Source: DASPWW01 sp963756745 (GTDB lineage Bacteria > Actinomycetota > Thermoleophilia > Solirubrobacterales > 70-9). Taken from it: 64,000 bases of DNA. Positions 1-8,509 of this stretch are shown one piece after another. The stretch is taken from positions 186,001 to 250,000 of the forward strand of contig CAVWOU010000010.1 in assembly GCA_963756745.1 (NCBI GenBank), written 5' to 3'. The translations under genes were made by a program, and so were the position numbers. Position 1 is the stretch's first letter. Each line of letters begins with the position of its first letter. A model generated the notes under the pieces. That model did no database searches, was not told the origin of the DNA, and worked only from the letters and a program-made list of their open reading frames with translations.

Positions 1-1665
1 GTCCTGCTTTCGGCCTTCGAGGAGCTGGTCCGCCACCTTCCCGCGCGCCTCACCGTGATCGGCGCCGATCGAGACGACGTCTCGCGCTACCTCACCGACC
101 CCGAGGTCACCTTGCACATCGATGCCCTCGGCCGGGTCTCGGGCGAAACGCTGTGGAGCTCCCTCCACGAGGCCGACGTCCTGTGTGCCCCCTCGCTCGA
201 CGGCGAGAGCTTCGGAATGGTCCTGATCGAGGGGTTCGCCGCCGGGACTCCCGTCGTGGCCTCCGAGATAGCCGGGTACTCCGAGGTCGTGCGCGACGGC
301 GTCGACGGCGTCCTCGTTCCACCCGCCGATCCGCAGCGGCTCGCCGAGGAGCTCCAGCGCCTCCACCTCGAGCCGGAGCGCCGGACCGCGATGGGCGAGG
401 CGGCTCGCGAGTCGGCGCAGCGCTTCGCGTGGCGGCATGTGGCGAACGAGGTCGCCGAGGTCTACGAGTCCGCCCGATCCGTGCCGGCGCCCAACCACGT
501 CGCCTCGCGCGTCGCACGGCGGGCCGGGCTCGCGCCGGCGGACGGCGGGCCGTCCCGCCCGCCGCGGCGCCTTCCCTCGCTCGACCCCGCCCCAGCCCGC
601 CAGACGGGGCAGCGATACCGGGTCGCACGGCGCATCGGGCTGGTGCTCGCCGGCGCGATCGGGATCGGGCTGACGGCGATAGCGGCGAACCGGATCGGCT
701 TCGACAGCGTGGTCGCGAGCGCGGTGCGCTCGAACGCCGCCTGGGTGATCGTCGCCACGGCGCTGATGATGGGATCGCTATTCCTTCGCGCCGCCTCGTG
801 GTACGCGATCGCCCGCTCGGCGCTGCCGCGCTACTCGATCCGGCGGCGAGACGTGACCTCGGCGACGATGATCGGGGTGCTGATGTCGGCGACGCTGCCC
901 GCCCGGCTCGGCGAGCCGGCGCGCGCGATGGTGCTCGCGCGGCGCACCGGCCGGATGCGCGAGGCGCTTCCGGTCCTGCTCGGGACGCTGGTCTCGCAAA
1001 CCGCGCTCAACGTCGTGGCGCTTGCCCTGCTGGGCTCGACCATCGTCCTCACCACCGACCTCTTCCACTCGAGCCAGGAGAAGCTCTTCATGGTCAGTCT
1101 CGCGCCGCTGGCGCTGCTGGTCGCGCTCGTCCTGGCGCCGACCGTGATGCGCGGGACCGGGTCCGGTCGAGTCGCCCGCGTGCTCGAGGCGATCCGCAAC
1201 GCGTTGGTTCAGGTCCGAAGCGGCCTGAAGGTCTTCCGCGACCCCCGCCGCGGGTCGTTCGCCGCCGGGGCGCAGCTCGCCGCGTGGGGAGTCCAGCTCG
1301 CCTCCTGCTACGCGCTCTCGGTCGCGATGGGGCTCGAGGACCGGGCCGGGATCGGCGCCTGCGCCGCGGTCCTGTTCGCCGTCAACGTGACCGCCGTCGT
1401 TCCCGCCACCCCGTCGAACATCGGCGTGTTCCAGCTCGCCGTGATCAGCGTCCTCACGACCGGGTTCGGGGTCGGCGCATCCGACGCCCTCGCCTACGGG
1501 GTGATCCTCCAGGCGATCGAGATCGCCACGGCGGTCGCTCTCGGCCTCCCGGCGCTCGTCCGCGAGGGCGTGACGTGGAGCGACATGAGGCTGCGCGCGC
1601 TCAGCACCGCGCCGGTTCGCCTGTCCGGCAGCGAGCGCGGGACGGCCGGCGCGAAAACGACCTGA
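1..1665 (+). CDS. Glycosyltransferase family 4 / flippase-like (LPG synthase TM-type) fusion, 5' truncated by window edge
   Basis: The frame is open from base 1, so the gene begins before the window. The first ~140 visible residues are the C-terminal half of a GT4 glycosyltransferase: ESFGMVLIEGFAAGTPVVAS holds the EX7E motif, followed by an IAGYSEVV segment as in PimA-like mannosyltransferases. A basic, proline-rich linker follows, then ~320 residues with about eight hydrophobic segments and the MPARLGE-like pattern (here LPARLGEPARAMVLARR) of the lysylphosphatidylglycerol-synthase transmembrane / AglD-type family. One polypeptide therefore joins a nucleotide-sugar transferase to a polytopic membrane domain. 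Known separately, these act in lipid-linked sugar synthesis and membrane lipid handling. The combined role, perhaps glycosylating and moving a lipid-linked sugar, is inference. Confidence 0.8.
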   Translation, partial: VLLSAFEELVRHLPARLTVIGADRDDVSRYLTDPEVTLHIDALGRVSGETLWSSLHEADVLCAPSLDGESFGMVLIEGFAAGTPVVASEIAGYSEVVRDGVDGVLVPPADPQRLAEELQRLHLEPERRTAMGEAARESAQRFAWRHVANEVAEVYESARSVPAPNHVASRVARRAGLAPADGGPSRPPRRLPSLDPAPARQTGQRYRVARRIGLVLAGAIGIGLTAIAANRIGFDSVVASAVRSNAAWVIVATALMMGSLFLRAASWYAIARSALPRYSIRRRDVTSATMIGVLMSATLPARLGEPARAMVLARRTGRMREALPVLLGTLVSQTALNVVALALLGSTIVLTTDLFHSSQEKLFMVSLAPLALLVALVLAPTVMRGTGSGRVARVLEAIRNALVQVRSGLKVFRDPRRGSFAAGAQLAAWGVQLASCYALSVAMGLEDRAGIGACAAVLFAVNVTAVVPATPSNIGVFQLAVISVLTTGFGVGASDALAYGVILQAIEIATAVALGLPALVREGVTWSDMRLRALSTAPVRLSGSERGTAGAKTT

Positions 1666-1731
1666 GCCGAGCCCCTGCGCGGGATCGAGGCCGCGCTCGG
1701 GGATCGGGCTCTCTTGTACTCTCAGCCACCG

Positions 1732-4038
1732 ATGGCGCTCTCCAACATCTCAGGCTTCCCGCGAATAGGTCCCAACCGCGAGCTCAAGTTCGCGACCGAG
1801 GGCCACTGGAAGGGCGAGGTCTCGGCCGATGAGCTGCTCGCGGCCGGGCGTGCGATCCGGCTCGACAACTGGCGCTTCATGCAGGACGCCGGTGTCGACC
1901 TGATCCCGTCCAACGACTTCTCGCTCTACGACCAGGTGCTCGACGCGATCTGCCTCGTCGGCGCCGTCCCCGAGCGCTACGGACACGGCTCCGGCCCGGT
2001 CGACCTCGACACCTACTTCGCGATGGCGCGCGGGCGCCAGGACGGCGGCGTGGACGTGACCGCGATGGAGATGACGAAGTGGTTCGACACGAACTACCAC
2101 TACCTCGTCCCCGAGCTCGGCCCCAAGACCGAGTTCGCGCTCTCATCCGAGAAGCCGTTCGAGGAGCACGCCGAGGCGATGGAGGAGCTCGGAATCGACA
2201 CCGTGCCGGTGCTCGTCGGCCCGGTCTCGCTCCTGCTGCTCGGCAAGTCCGCCGATGGCGTCCCGGAGGACTTCGACCGCCTCCGCCTGGTCGAGCCGTT
2301 GATTGAGGTGTACGGAGAAGTGCTCGAGCGGCTGGCCGAGCAGGGAGCGACGTGGGTCCAGTTCGACGAGCCGTGCTTCGTCGAGGACCGCTCCGAGCGC
2401 GAGCTCGACGCGCTGCGGCTCGCCTACGAGGAGCTGGCCAAGGTCCAGGAGCGGACCCGGATCCTGGTGAAGACCTACTTCGATCACGCCGGCGACGTGT
2501 ACGGCGTGTTGCGCGACCTCCCGGTCGAGGGGGTCGGGCTGGACTTCCATCGCGGGCGCAAGAACGTCGAGCTGATCGCCGAGCAGGGCGGGCTCACCGA
2601 CCAGACCCTGTTCGCGGGCATAGTCGACGGGCGCAACGTGTGGATCTCCGACCTCGAGCACAGCCTCGACCTGCTCGAGGGGCTCGCCACCCACGCCGGC
2701 GAGGTCGTGGTCTCGACGTCGTGCTCGCTGCTGCACACGCCGATCGACCTCGATTCCGAGCCCGGCCTCGACGACGAGCTGCGCTCGTGGATGGCGTTCG
2801 CGAAGCAGAAGGTGGGCGAGGTCGTCACGCTCGGCCGCGGCCTGGCCGACCGTGAGGCGATCGCGGGTGAGCTCGACGCGAACGATCGCGCGCTCGAGGA
2901 TCGCCGCAACTCGCACCGCACCCGCAACCCGCTCGTGCGGGAGCGCGTCGAGGCGCTGTCCGACGAGGACGCTCGCCGCGACGGCTCGTTCGAGGTGCGT
3001 CGCGAGGCGCAGCGCGAGCGGCTCGACCTGCCCCTGTTCCCGACCACGACGATCGGCTCCTACCCCCAGACCGCCGAGATCCGCAAGGCGCGGGCCGCGC
3101 TGCGGGCGGGAGAGATCGATCGCGCCGGCTACGAGCAGCGGATGAAGGCCGAGATCGAGAGGGTGATCTCGTTCCAGGAGGAGGTCGGGCTCGACGTTCT
3201 CGTCCACGGCGAGCCGGAGCGAAACGACATGGTCCAGTACTTCGCCGAGCAGATGGAGGGCTACGCGTTCACGCAGAACGCGTGGGTTCAGTCATACGGC
3301 TCGCGCTACGTGCGGCCGCCGGTCCTGTACGGGGACGTGAACAGGCCCGACCCGATGACCGTGGAGTGGACGCTCTACGCGCAGTCGCTGACCGGGAAGC
3401 CAGTCAAGGGCATGCTCACCGGGCCGGTGACGATGCTCCAGTGGTCGTTCGTGCGCGACGACCAGCCGCGCGCCGAGACCTGCGAGCAGCTCGCGCTGGC
3501 GATCCGCGACGAGGTGTCCGATCTCGAGGAGGCCGGCATCCGGATCATCCAGGTCGACGAGCCGGCGATTCGCGAGGGCCTGCCGCTGCGCCGCGACCGC
3601 TGGGACGAGTACCTGCGGTGGGCGGTGTACTGCTTCCGCGTCGCGACCTCGCCGGTGCGCGACGAAACCCAGGTCCAAACCCACATGTGCTACTCGGACT
3701 TCGGCGACATCATGGAGCGGATCCAGGAGATGGGCGCCGACGTCCTGTTGATCGAGGCGGCGCGCTCGCGGATGGAGCTGCTGCACGATTGGGAGCGCAC
3801 CGGGTACGACAACGAGATCGGTCCCGGGGTCTACGACATCCACTCACCGCGGGTGCCACCCGCGGAGGAGATGGTCGAGCTGCTACACGCCGCCGCCCGG
3901 GTCCTGCGGCCCGAGCAGCTGTGGGTCAACCCGGACTGCGGGCTCAAGACCCGCGCGTGGGAGGAAGTCGACGCGAGCCTGCGCAACATGGTGCAGGCGG
4001 CAAAGCAGCTCCGCGAGGAGCTCGTGCCGGCAGGCTGA
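1732..4038 (+). CDS. metE: Cobalamin-independent methionine synthase
   Basis: MetE transfers the methyl group from 5-methyltetrahydropteroyl-triglutamate to homocysteine, the last step of methionine synthesis, in the cytosol. I chose ATG 1732 (MALSNISGFPRIG) rather than the upstream in-frame TTG at 1714 because MetE proteins begin just before the GFPRIGPNRELK motif. The length of 768 aa is typical. The zinc ligands are visible: H651 and C653 in THMCYS, E675 in LLIEAARSR and C736 in NPDCGLKTR, each ten positions later than in the E. coli enzyme. The N-terminal half is the degenerate duplicated barrel and the C-terminal half is catalytic. Only ~66 bp separate it from the preceding gene, and I see no cobalamin or SAM riboswitch there. 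Confidence 0.97.
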   Translation: MALSNISGFPRIGPNRELKFATEGHWKGEVSADELLAAGRAIRLDNWRFMQDAGVDLIPSNDFSLYDQVLDAICLVGAVPERYGHGSGPVDLDTYFAMARGRQDGGVDVTAMEMTKWFDTNYHYLVPELGPKTEFALSSEKPFEEHAEAMEELGIDTVPVLVGPVSLLLLGKSADGVPEDFDRLRLVEPLIEVYGEVLERLAEQGATWVQFDEPCFVEDRSERELDALRLAYEELAKVQERTRILVKTYFDHAGDVYGVLRDLPVEGVGLDFHRGRKNVELIAEQGGLTDQTLFAGIVDGRNVWISDLEHSLDLLEGLATHAGEVVVSTSCSLLHTPIDLDSEPGLDDELRSWMAFAKQKVGEVVTLGRGLADREAIAGELDANDRALEDRRNSHRTRNPLVRERVEALSDEDARRDGSFEVRREAQRERLDLPLFPTTTIGSYPQTAEIRKARAALRAGEIDRAGYEQRMKAEIERVISFQEEVGLDVLVHGEPERNDMVQYFAEQMEGYAFTQNAWVQSYGSRYVRPPVLYGDVNRPDPMTVEWTLYAQSLTGKPVKGMLTGPVTMLQWSFVRDDQPRAETCEQLALAIRDEVSDLEEAGIRIIQVDEPAIREGLPLRRDRWDEYLRWAVYCFRVATSPVRDETQVQTHMCYSDFGDIMERIQEMGADVLLIEAARSRMELLHDWERTGYDNEIGPGVYDIHSPRVPPAEEMVELLHAAARVLRPEQLWVNPDCGLKTRAWEEVDASLRNMVQAAKQLREELVPAG

Positions 4039-4051
4039 CTGAGCCCCGGCG

Positions 4052-4477
4052 CTACTTCTGCTTGTCGGCGGTCCAGTCCGAGGTGCCGGAGCACATGGCG
4101 CCGGTCGTGGGAAGCACGCCGGAGGTCTCGATCTTGCCGGCCGCGTGTCTGCCCTTCACCTTGCCCGTTACCTCCGCCGTGATGTCGCCCGTGAACATGG
4201 CGTTGAAACGTCCACGGTGGCTGATCGGCGCCTTGGCGGGCTTCGTGGTCTTCAGCGGAACATTGCTCCCGTCGTCGCACGCAACGTCGATCGTGAAGGT
4301 CAACCTCTTCACCACTAGGTCCGTCACCTTGAAGTTGATCGAGTGACCCTGGGCGGTCCCCCCGCTGTACTTGCCGGTCTTGAAGCCCGCCACGGCGGGC
4401 GCCGCGATGACGAGCGACAGCACGAGCACCACGCTCGTGACGACGGCGATCCCCACCCCGGGTCTCTTCCTGCTCAC
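4052..4477 (-). CDS. Small secreted protein of unknown function
   Basis: The 141-aa product starts at a GTG (SRKRPGVG) and has a classical signal peptide: basic N-terminus, a hydrophobic stretch of about 20 residues (VVTSVVLVLSLVIA) and an APAVAG cleavage site. The mature part is short, beta-rich in appearance and carries two cysteines (VACDDGS and AMCSGTS), which could form a disulfide. I do not recognise a named family. It converges on metE with a 13-bp gap and lies upstream of the aldehyde dehydrogenase on the same strand, with no sign of a shared job. It is probably an extracytoplasmic protein. Confidence 0.75.
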   Translation of the reverse strand: MSRKRPGVGIAVVTSVVLVLSLVIAAPAVAGFKTGKYSGGTAQGHSINFKVTDLVVKRLTFTIDVACDDGSNVPLKTTKPAKAPISHRGRFNAMFTGDITAEVTGKVKGRHAAGKIETSGVLPTTGAMCSGTSDWTADKQK

Positions 4478-4528
4478 GACACCCTCAACACGATCCGTCG
4501 CTTCAAGTATCGCGCAGCCGGATTCCGG

Positions 4529-6124
4529 CTAGCCGCGCAGCGCGCGCAGCCGTCCCCACAGCCCGCGCGCGTTGACGAACCGGGTAATCGCGCCGAGGAT
4601 GCGGCCCTTGCCGGGCGAGTACGGGAACCACATCGGCTCGGCCTTCGTTCGCGCGAACCGCGTCACCACGATCGACTCGGTGCGGCAGTACTTCCGGATC
4701 CCCTCGGCCCCCCATCGCGTTCCGATCCCCGAGTCCTTCCATCCGCCCATCGGGACGTCGAGCGCGAGGTAGTTGACGAGAACGTCGTTCACGTTCGCGG
4801 CGCCGGACTCGAGCCGGCGCGCCACGGCCTCCGCGTGGTCGCGCTCGCCGAACACCGACGCCGACAACCCGTACTCGGAGTCGTTCGCCAGGCGCACCGC
4901 CTCGTCCTCGTCGCGAACCTTCATCACCGGGATCACCGGGCCGAAGGTCTCCTCTTGCATGATTCGCATCGAGTGGTCGACTCCGGTGAGCACCGTGGGC
5001 TCGAAGTAGTCACCGGCCCCCTCGCGGCGCTTGCCGCCGCACAGGACCGTGGCTCCACGCTCGACGGCGTCACGGACGTGGTCCTCGACGATCTCGATCT
5101 GGGCGGGCGTGGTCATCGCCCCGACCTCGTGCGTGTAGGCGGGACGGTCCGGCCCCTGGCGCAGGCTCGATACGCGCTTGGTGAGCGCGTCGAGGAATTG
5201 GTCGTAGACAGGCTCGGTCGCGTACACGCGCTCGACCGACTGGCAGATCTGGCCCGAGTTCGCGAGCCCTCCCCAGGCGGCCCCGTTGGCGGCCCGCTCG
5301 GGGTCGGCGTCGTCGAGCACGAGCAGGGGATCCTTGCCACCCAGCTCGAGGCTCACAGGCGTCAGCGTGTCGGCCGCCCGTGCCATCACCTTCTTCCCGG
5401 TCGCGACCGAGCCCGTGAAATGGACGTAGTCGACCTCGTCGACGAGCGTCGATCCAGTCTCTCCGAGCCCTGTCGCGACCTCGATCACACCTGGCCCGCC
5501 GACCTCGTCGGTCCATCCCCGCACCAGCTCGAGCAGCGACAACGGCGTGAACTCGGACGGCTTGATGACCACCGCGCAGCCCGCCGCCAGGGCTGGGATC
5601 GCGTCTCCGGCCGAGAGCAGCAACGGGAAGTTCCACGGTGCGATCACCCCGACGACGGGGTGCGGGCGGTAGGCGACCTTCAGCGCCTTGGCCTTGATCA
5701 GCGGGTTGTGGGCGCTCACCTGCTGGTCGGCGAGGAAGCGGCCGGAGTTCTCGCCGTAGAAGTTGATCGTGTCGGCGAGCCACGGAGCCTCGAGCGCGGC
5801 GTCGTTGCGGACCTTGCCCGTCTCGGCCTCCATCACATCCGCGATCGTGTCGCTGTTGGCGAGCATCCAATCGCGCCACCGCCCGAGCCACCGGTAGCGG
5901 CCCGCGGGTCCCACGGCTTGCCACTCGGGCTGGGCCGCGCGCACCCGCCCGACCGCCGCGCGAACCTCGTCCGGGCCGTGGATCGGGATCGTCGAGATCA
6001 GCGAGCCGTCGGCGGGGTTATGGACCTCGAACGTCGCTCGGGAGCGCGTCGAGGCCGGCCGCGCGCCGTCCCCGCCGTTGGCGGCCGCCTCGTCGGTGCC
6101 GGTGGGCTTGGTGCCGCTCTCCAT
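4529..6124 (-). CDS. NAD(P)-dependent aldehyde dehydrogenase
   Basis: A 531-aa member of the aldehyde dehydrogenase superfamily, oxidising an aldehyde to the acid with NAD(P). The hallmarks are in order: IAPWNFPLLL in the cofactor domain, FTGSVATGKKV, the general-base glutamate in LELGGKDP, and the catalytic cysteine C294 in SGQICQSVERVY. EETFGPVIPV and SGAANVND follow. About 35 residues at the N-terminus are low-complexity and precede the usual domain. The family resemblance is closest to succinate-semialdehyde / broad-range dehydrogenases, but the substrate cannot be read from sequence. The gene stands alone between convergent or unrelated neighbours. Confidence 0.93.
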   Translation of the reverse strand: MESGTKPTGTDEAAANGGDGARPASTRSRATFEVHNPADGSLISTIPIHGPDEVRAAVGRVRAAQPEWQAVGPAGRYRWLGRWRDWMLANSDTIADVMEAETGKVRNDAALEAPWLADTINFYGENSGRFLADQQVSAHNPLIKAKALKVAYRPHPVVGVIAPWNFPLLLSAGDAIPALAAGCAVVIKPSEFTPLSLLELVRGWTDEVGGPGVIEVATGLGETGSTLVDEVDYVHFTGSVATGKKVMARAADTLTPVSLELGGKDPLLVLDDADPERAANGAAWGGLANSGQICQSVERVYATEPVYDQFLDALTKRVSSLRQGPDRPAYTHEVGAMTTPAQIEIVEDHVRDAVERGATVLCGGKRREGAGDYFEPTVLTGVDHSMRIMQEETFGPVIPVMKVRDEDEAVRLANDSEYGLSASVFGERDHAEAVARRLESGAANVNDVLVNYLALDVPMGGWKDSGIGTRWGAEGIRKYCRTESIVVTRFARTKAEPMWFPYSPGKGRILGAITRFVNARGLWGRLRALRG

Positions 6125-6171
6125 TGACGTCCCGCCACCACTCTACCCGCGCACCGCGGTGGAGGCGGCCC

Positions 6172-7326
6172 TCATCCCGTCTGGACGATCCTGAAGACCT
6201 TCCCGGTGGACGCCGAAGCGAAGTACACGCGGCCGGCGGCGTCCTCGCCGAACGTGGTCAGGCCCTGCTCGCGCAGTCCCAGGCCGCGGTCGTCTCGCGC
6301 GCCGCCGAGCTCGGGGACCAGGCTGCGGATCTCGCCCGTGCATAGGTCCCCGTACACGTAGCGGCCTTCGAGCGCGGGCACCTGGGGATCGCGGACCACG
6401 TACCCGCCCGTGATCGAGCACCTTCCGCCCTCGTGGCCGTACTGCGCGATCGGGCGGTCGTGCTTCTTGGGCGGCGGGCTCGCGTCCGGTGAGCGGTAGC
6501 GAGCCGAGCCCTCGAACGCGTCCCAGCCGAAGTTGGCGCCGTTTGCGCCGTCGACGGTCTCGTAGTCGATCTCCTCCCGGCGGTCCTGGCCGACGTCGGC
6601 GATCACGATCCGGTTGCCGTCGAACGAGAATCGCCACGGGTTGCGCAGCCCGCGCGCGTAGATCTCGTTCGCGCCCTTGCCCTTCACGAACGGGTTCGAG
6701 CGCGGCACGGCGTGCCCGGGCCCGCTGTTGCGCGGCCTGGGGTCGATTCGGAGCAGCTTCCCGAGCAGGCTTCGCCGGCTCTGCGCGTTCTCGCGCGGGT
6801 CGCCCGCGCTGCCGCCGTCGCCGGTCGCGAGGTAGAGATGGCCGTCGGGGCCGAACTGAAGCTGACCGCCGTTGTGGTTCGAGAACGCGCGGTGGCGAAT
6901 CTGGATCACCTTGCGCCGCGTGCCCGTTTCCGCGCGCAGCGGGTCCTCGGCGCTCCGCCGGTACTCCTCGACCCTGATGTCGCCCTGGCGGTCGGTGAAG
7001 TACACGTACAGGCGGCCCGAGGTCGCGTAGTCGGTCGCGAACGCGACCGAGAACAGCCCTCGCTCGCCCGCGCAGCACGACACCCGGCCCTCGATGTCGA
7101 GGAACGGACGGTCCTGGCGTCGGCCGTCCTGGATCACCTCGATCCTCCCCGCCCGCTCGACCACGAACAACGCGCCGCCGGCGCCGTCGGGGCCGTGGAC
7201 GTACGTCGGTCGGTTGAAGTCCCCGACCTCCTTCGCGGAGATCGCGCCCGCGGCCGAACCAGGAGCCAGGATCGCGAGCGCGACGATCGTCGCCGCGAGG
7301 GCCCCGCCGCGCAAGCGCGCGGTCAT
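6172..7326 (-). CDS. Secreted PQQ-dependent sugar dehydrogenase (GSDH family), copy 1
   Basis: A 384-aa protein starting at ATG 7326 (MTARLRGG) with a signal peptide ending near GSAAGA. The mature part is a six-bladed propeller of the soluble glucose/sorbosone dehydrogenase family: RPTYVHGPDG, LFVVERAGRI, then SNHNGGQLQFGPDGHLY with the presumed catalytic histidine, TGDGGSAGDP, LRNPWRFSFD and a C-terminal GGYVVRD...GRYVYGDLCTG block. The family oxidises aldoses or other alcohols with PQQ outside the membrane. The start overlaps the stop of the upstream paralogue (ATGA), so the three copies are almost certainly co-transcribed. No PQQ synthesis genes are in the window. Confidence 0.88.
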   Translation of the reverse strand: MTARLRGGALAATIVALAILAPGSAAGAISAKEVGDFNRPTYVHGPDGAGGALFVVERAGRIEVIQDGRRQDRPFLDIEGRVSCCAGERGLFSVAFATDYATSGRLYVYFTDRQGDIRVEEYRRSAEDPLRAETGTRRKVIQIRHRAFSNHNGGQLQFGPDGHLYLATGDGGSAGDPRENAQSRRSLLGKLLRIDPRPRNSGPGHAVPRSNPFVKGKGANEIYARGLRNPWRFSFDGNRIVIADVGQDRREEIDYETVDGANGANFGWDAFEGSARYRSPDASPPPKKHDRPIAQYGHEGGRCSITGGYVVRDPQVPALEGRYVYGDLCTGEIRSLVPELGGARDDRGLGLREQGLTTFGEDAAGRVYFASASTGKVFRIVQTG

Positions 7327-8473
7327 TTCAGCTTCCAGACCCCGCCCCCGAGCGACGCGACGTAGATCCGGCCCTTGATTCCCTCGCCGAACGATGTCGG
7401 CGACGCGACGGCGGGCCCGAGGGCGCGATCCTTCCTGGCGCCGTCGAGGCCCGGGACGAAGCTCCGCAGCTCGCCGGCGCACAGGTCGGCGTACACGTAG
7501 CGGCCATTGAGGGAGCGCAGCTTGCGGTCGCGCACGACGTACCCGCCGACGACCGCGCAGTTCTCGGCGCCGTTCTCGTATTCGAAGATCGGCGGGTGGT
7601 GGCCCGATGGCGCGGGCGTCGTGGCCTCGAATCGGTGGGTCCCCTCGAACGCGTCCCAGCCGAAGTTTGCGCCGGCGAAACGGGACGGTGACGTGAAGTT
7701 GACCTCCTCCCAGCTGCCCTGCCCGACGTCCGCGATCGCGATCCGGTCGGTCTTGCGGTCGAACGAGAACCGCCACGGGTTGCGCAACCCGAGCGCGTAG
7801 ATCTCGTCGAGCCCCGGGGTCGGGCCGGCGAACGGGTTGCCGGCCGGGATCCCGTACGCGCCTGCGTTGCCGGGCAGCGGATCGATGCGCAAAAGCTTGC
7901 CGAGCAGGCTGTTGACGTTCTGGCCATTGCCGTCCGGGTCCCCGCCCCCGCCGCCGTCGCCCGTCGCGATGTAGAGCTGCCCGTCGGGGCCGAACTGGAG
8001 CTGGCCGCCGTTGTGGTTTGCGAATTCTGAGTGCGAGAACTGGATCACGGGCCGCTCGGAGGCCGGATCCGCGGTCGTAGCTGTGGAACGGCGGAACTCC
8101 GACACGCGGTTGACGTCGCCGCCGCGAACCGTGTAGTAGACGTAGAGGAGACCCGATTGCTCGTAGTCGGAGGGGAAGGCGACGGACAGGAGTCCCTCCT
8201 CGCCGCCGGCCTCGACCCGATCGCGGATGTCCAGGAAGGGGTTGCCGAGCGTGTGGTTGCCGCGCAGGATGCGGATCGTGCCGCCTTGCTCGACCACGAA
8301 CAGGAGGCGCTTGGAGCCGGGCGCGTTGTCGACGTGGACCGGGGTGTCGAAATCGCCGAGCTTGACGCAGCTCGACTCCGTCCGGTGCCGTCGCCGACCT
8401 TCGGCTTCGCCGAAGCCGCGGAAGGCAGCGCAGCGACCAGCATGAGCGCGAGGGCGAGGACCAGGACGAGCAC
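7323..8473 (-). CDS. Secreted PQQ-dependent sugar dehydrogenase, copy 2, frameshifted near the N-terminus
   Basis: Second of three tandem GSDH-type propellers. The body is intact, with DFDTPVHVDNAPGSKRLLF, FANHNGGQLQFGPDGQLYIA, TGDGGGGGDPDG, LRNPWRFSFD and GGYVVRDRKLRSLNGRYVY. The natural signal peptide (VLVLVLALALMLVAALPSAA, GTG at 8473) lies in another frame. The reading frames exchange between about 8376 and 8400, so one base appears missing or extra there. Translation from the signal peptide as written would fail after ~35 residues. This is either a sequencing error or a fresh null mutation; the body shows no other damage. It overlaps copy 1 by 4 nt. Confidence 0.82.
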
Positions 8474-8509
8474 GACTCCCCTAACACCCCGCCGTTCGGG
8501 AAGCTGCGC

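Noticed and set aside
1666..1731. Riboswitch upstream of metE
   Set aside because: Only ~66 bp and no cobalamin, SAM or SAH aptamer motif.
2143..3207. 354-aa minus-strand reading frame inside metE
   Set aside because: Antisense shadow of metE; the metE frame has all family motifs.
4343..6127. 594-aa plus-strand reading frame opposite the aldehyde dehydrogenase
   Set aside because: It is the GC-rich shadow of the real gene: Arg/His/Pro-rich, no domain, no ribosome site, covers the whole antisense length.
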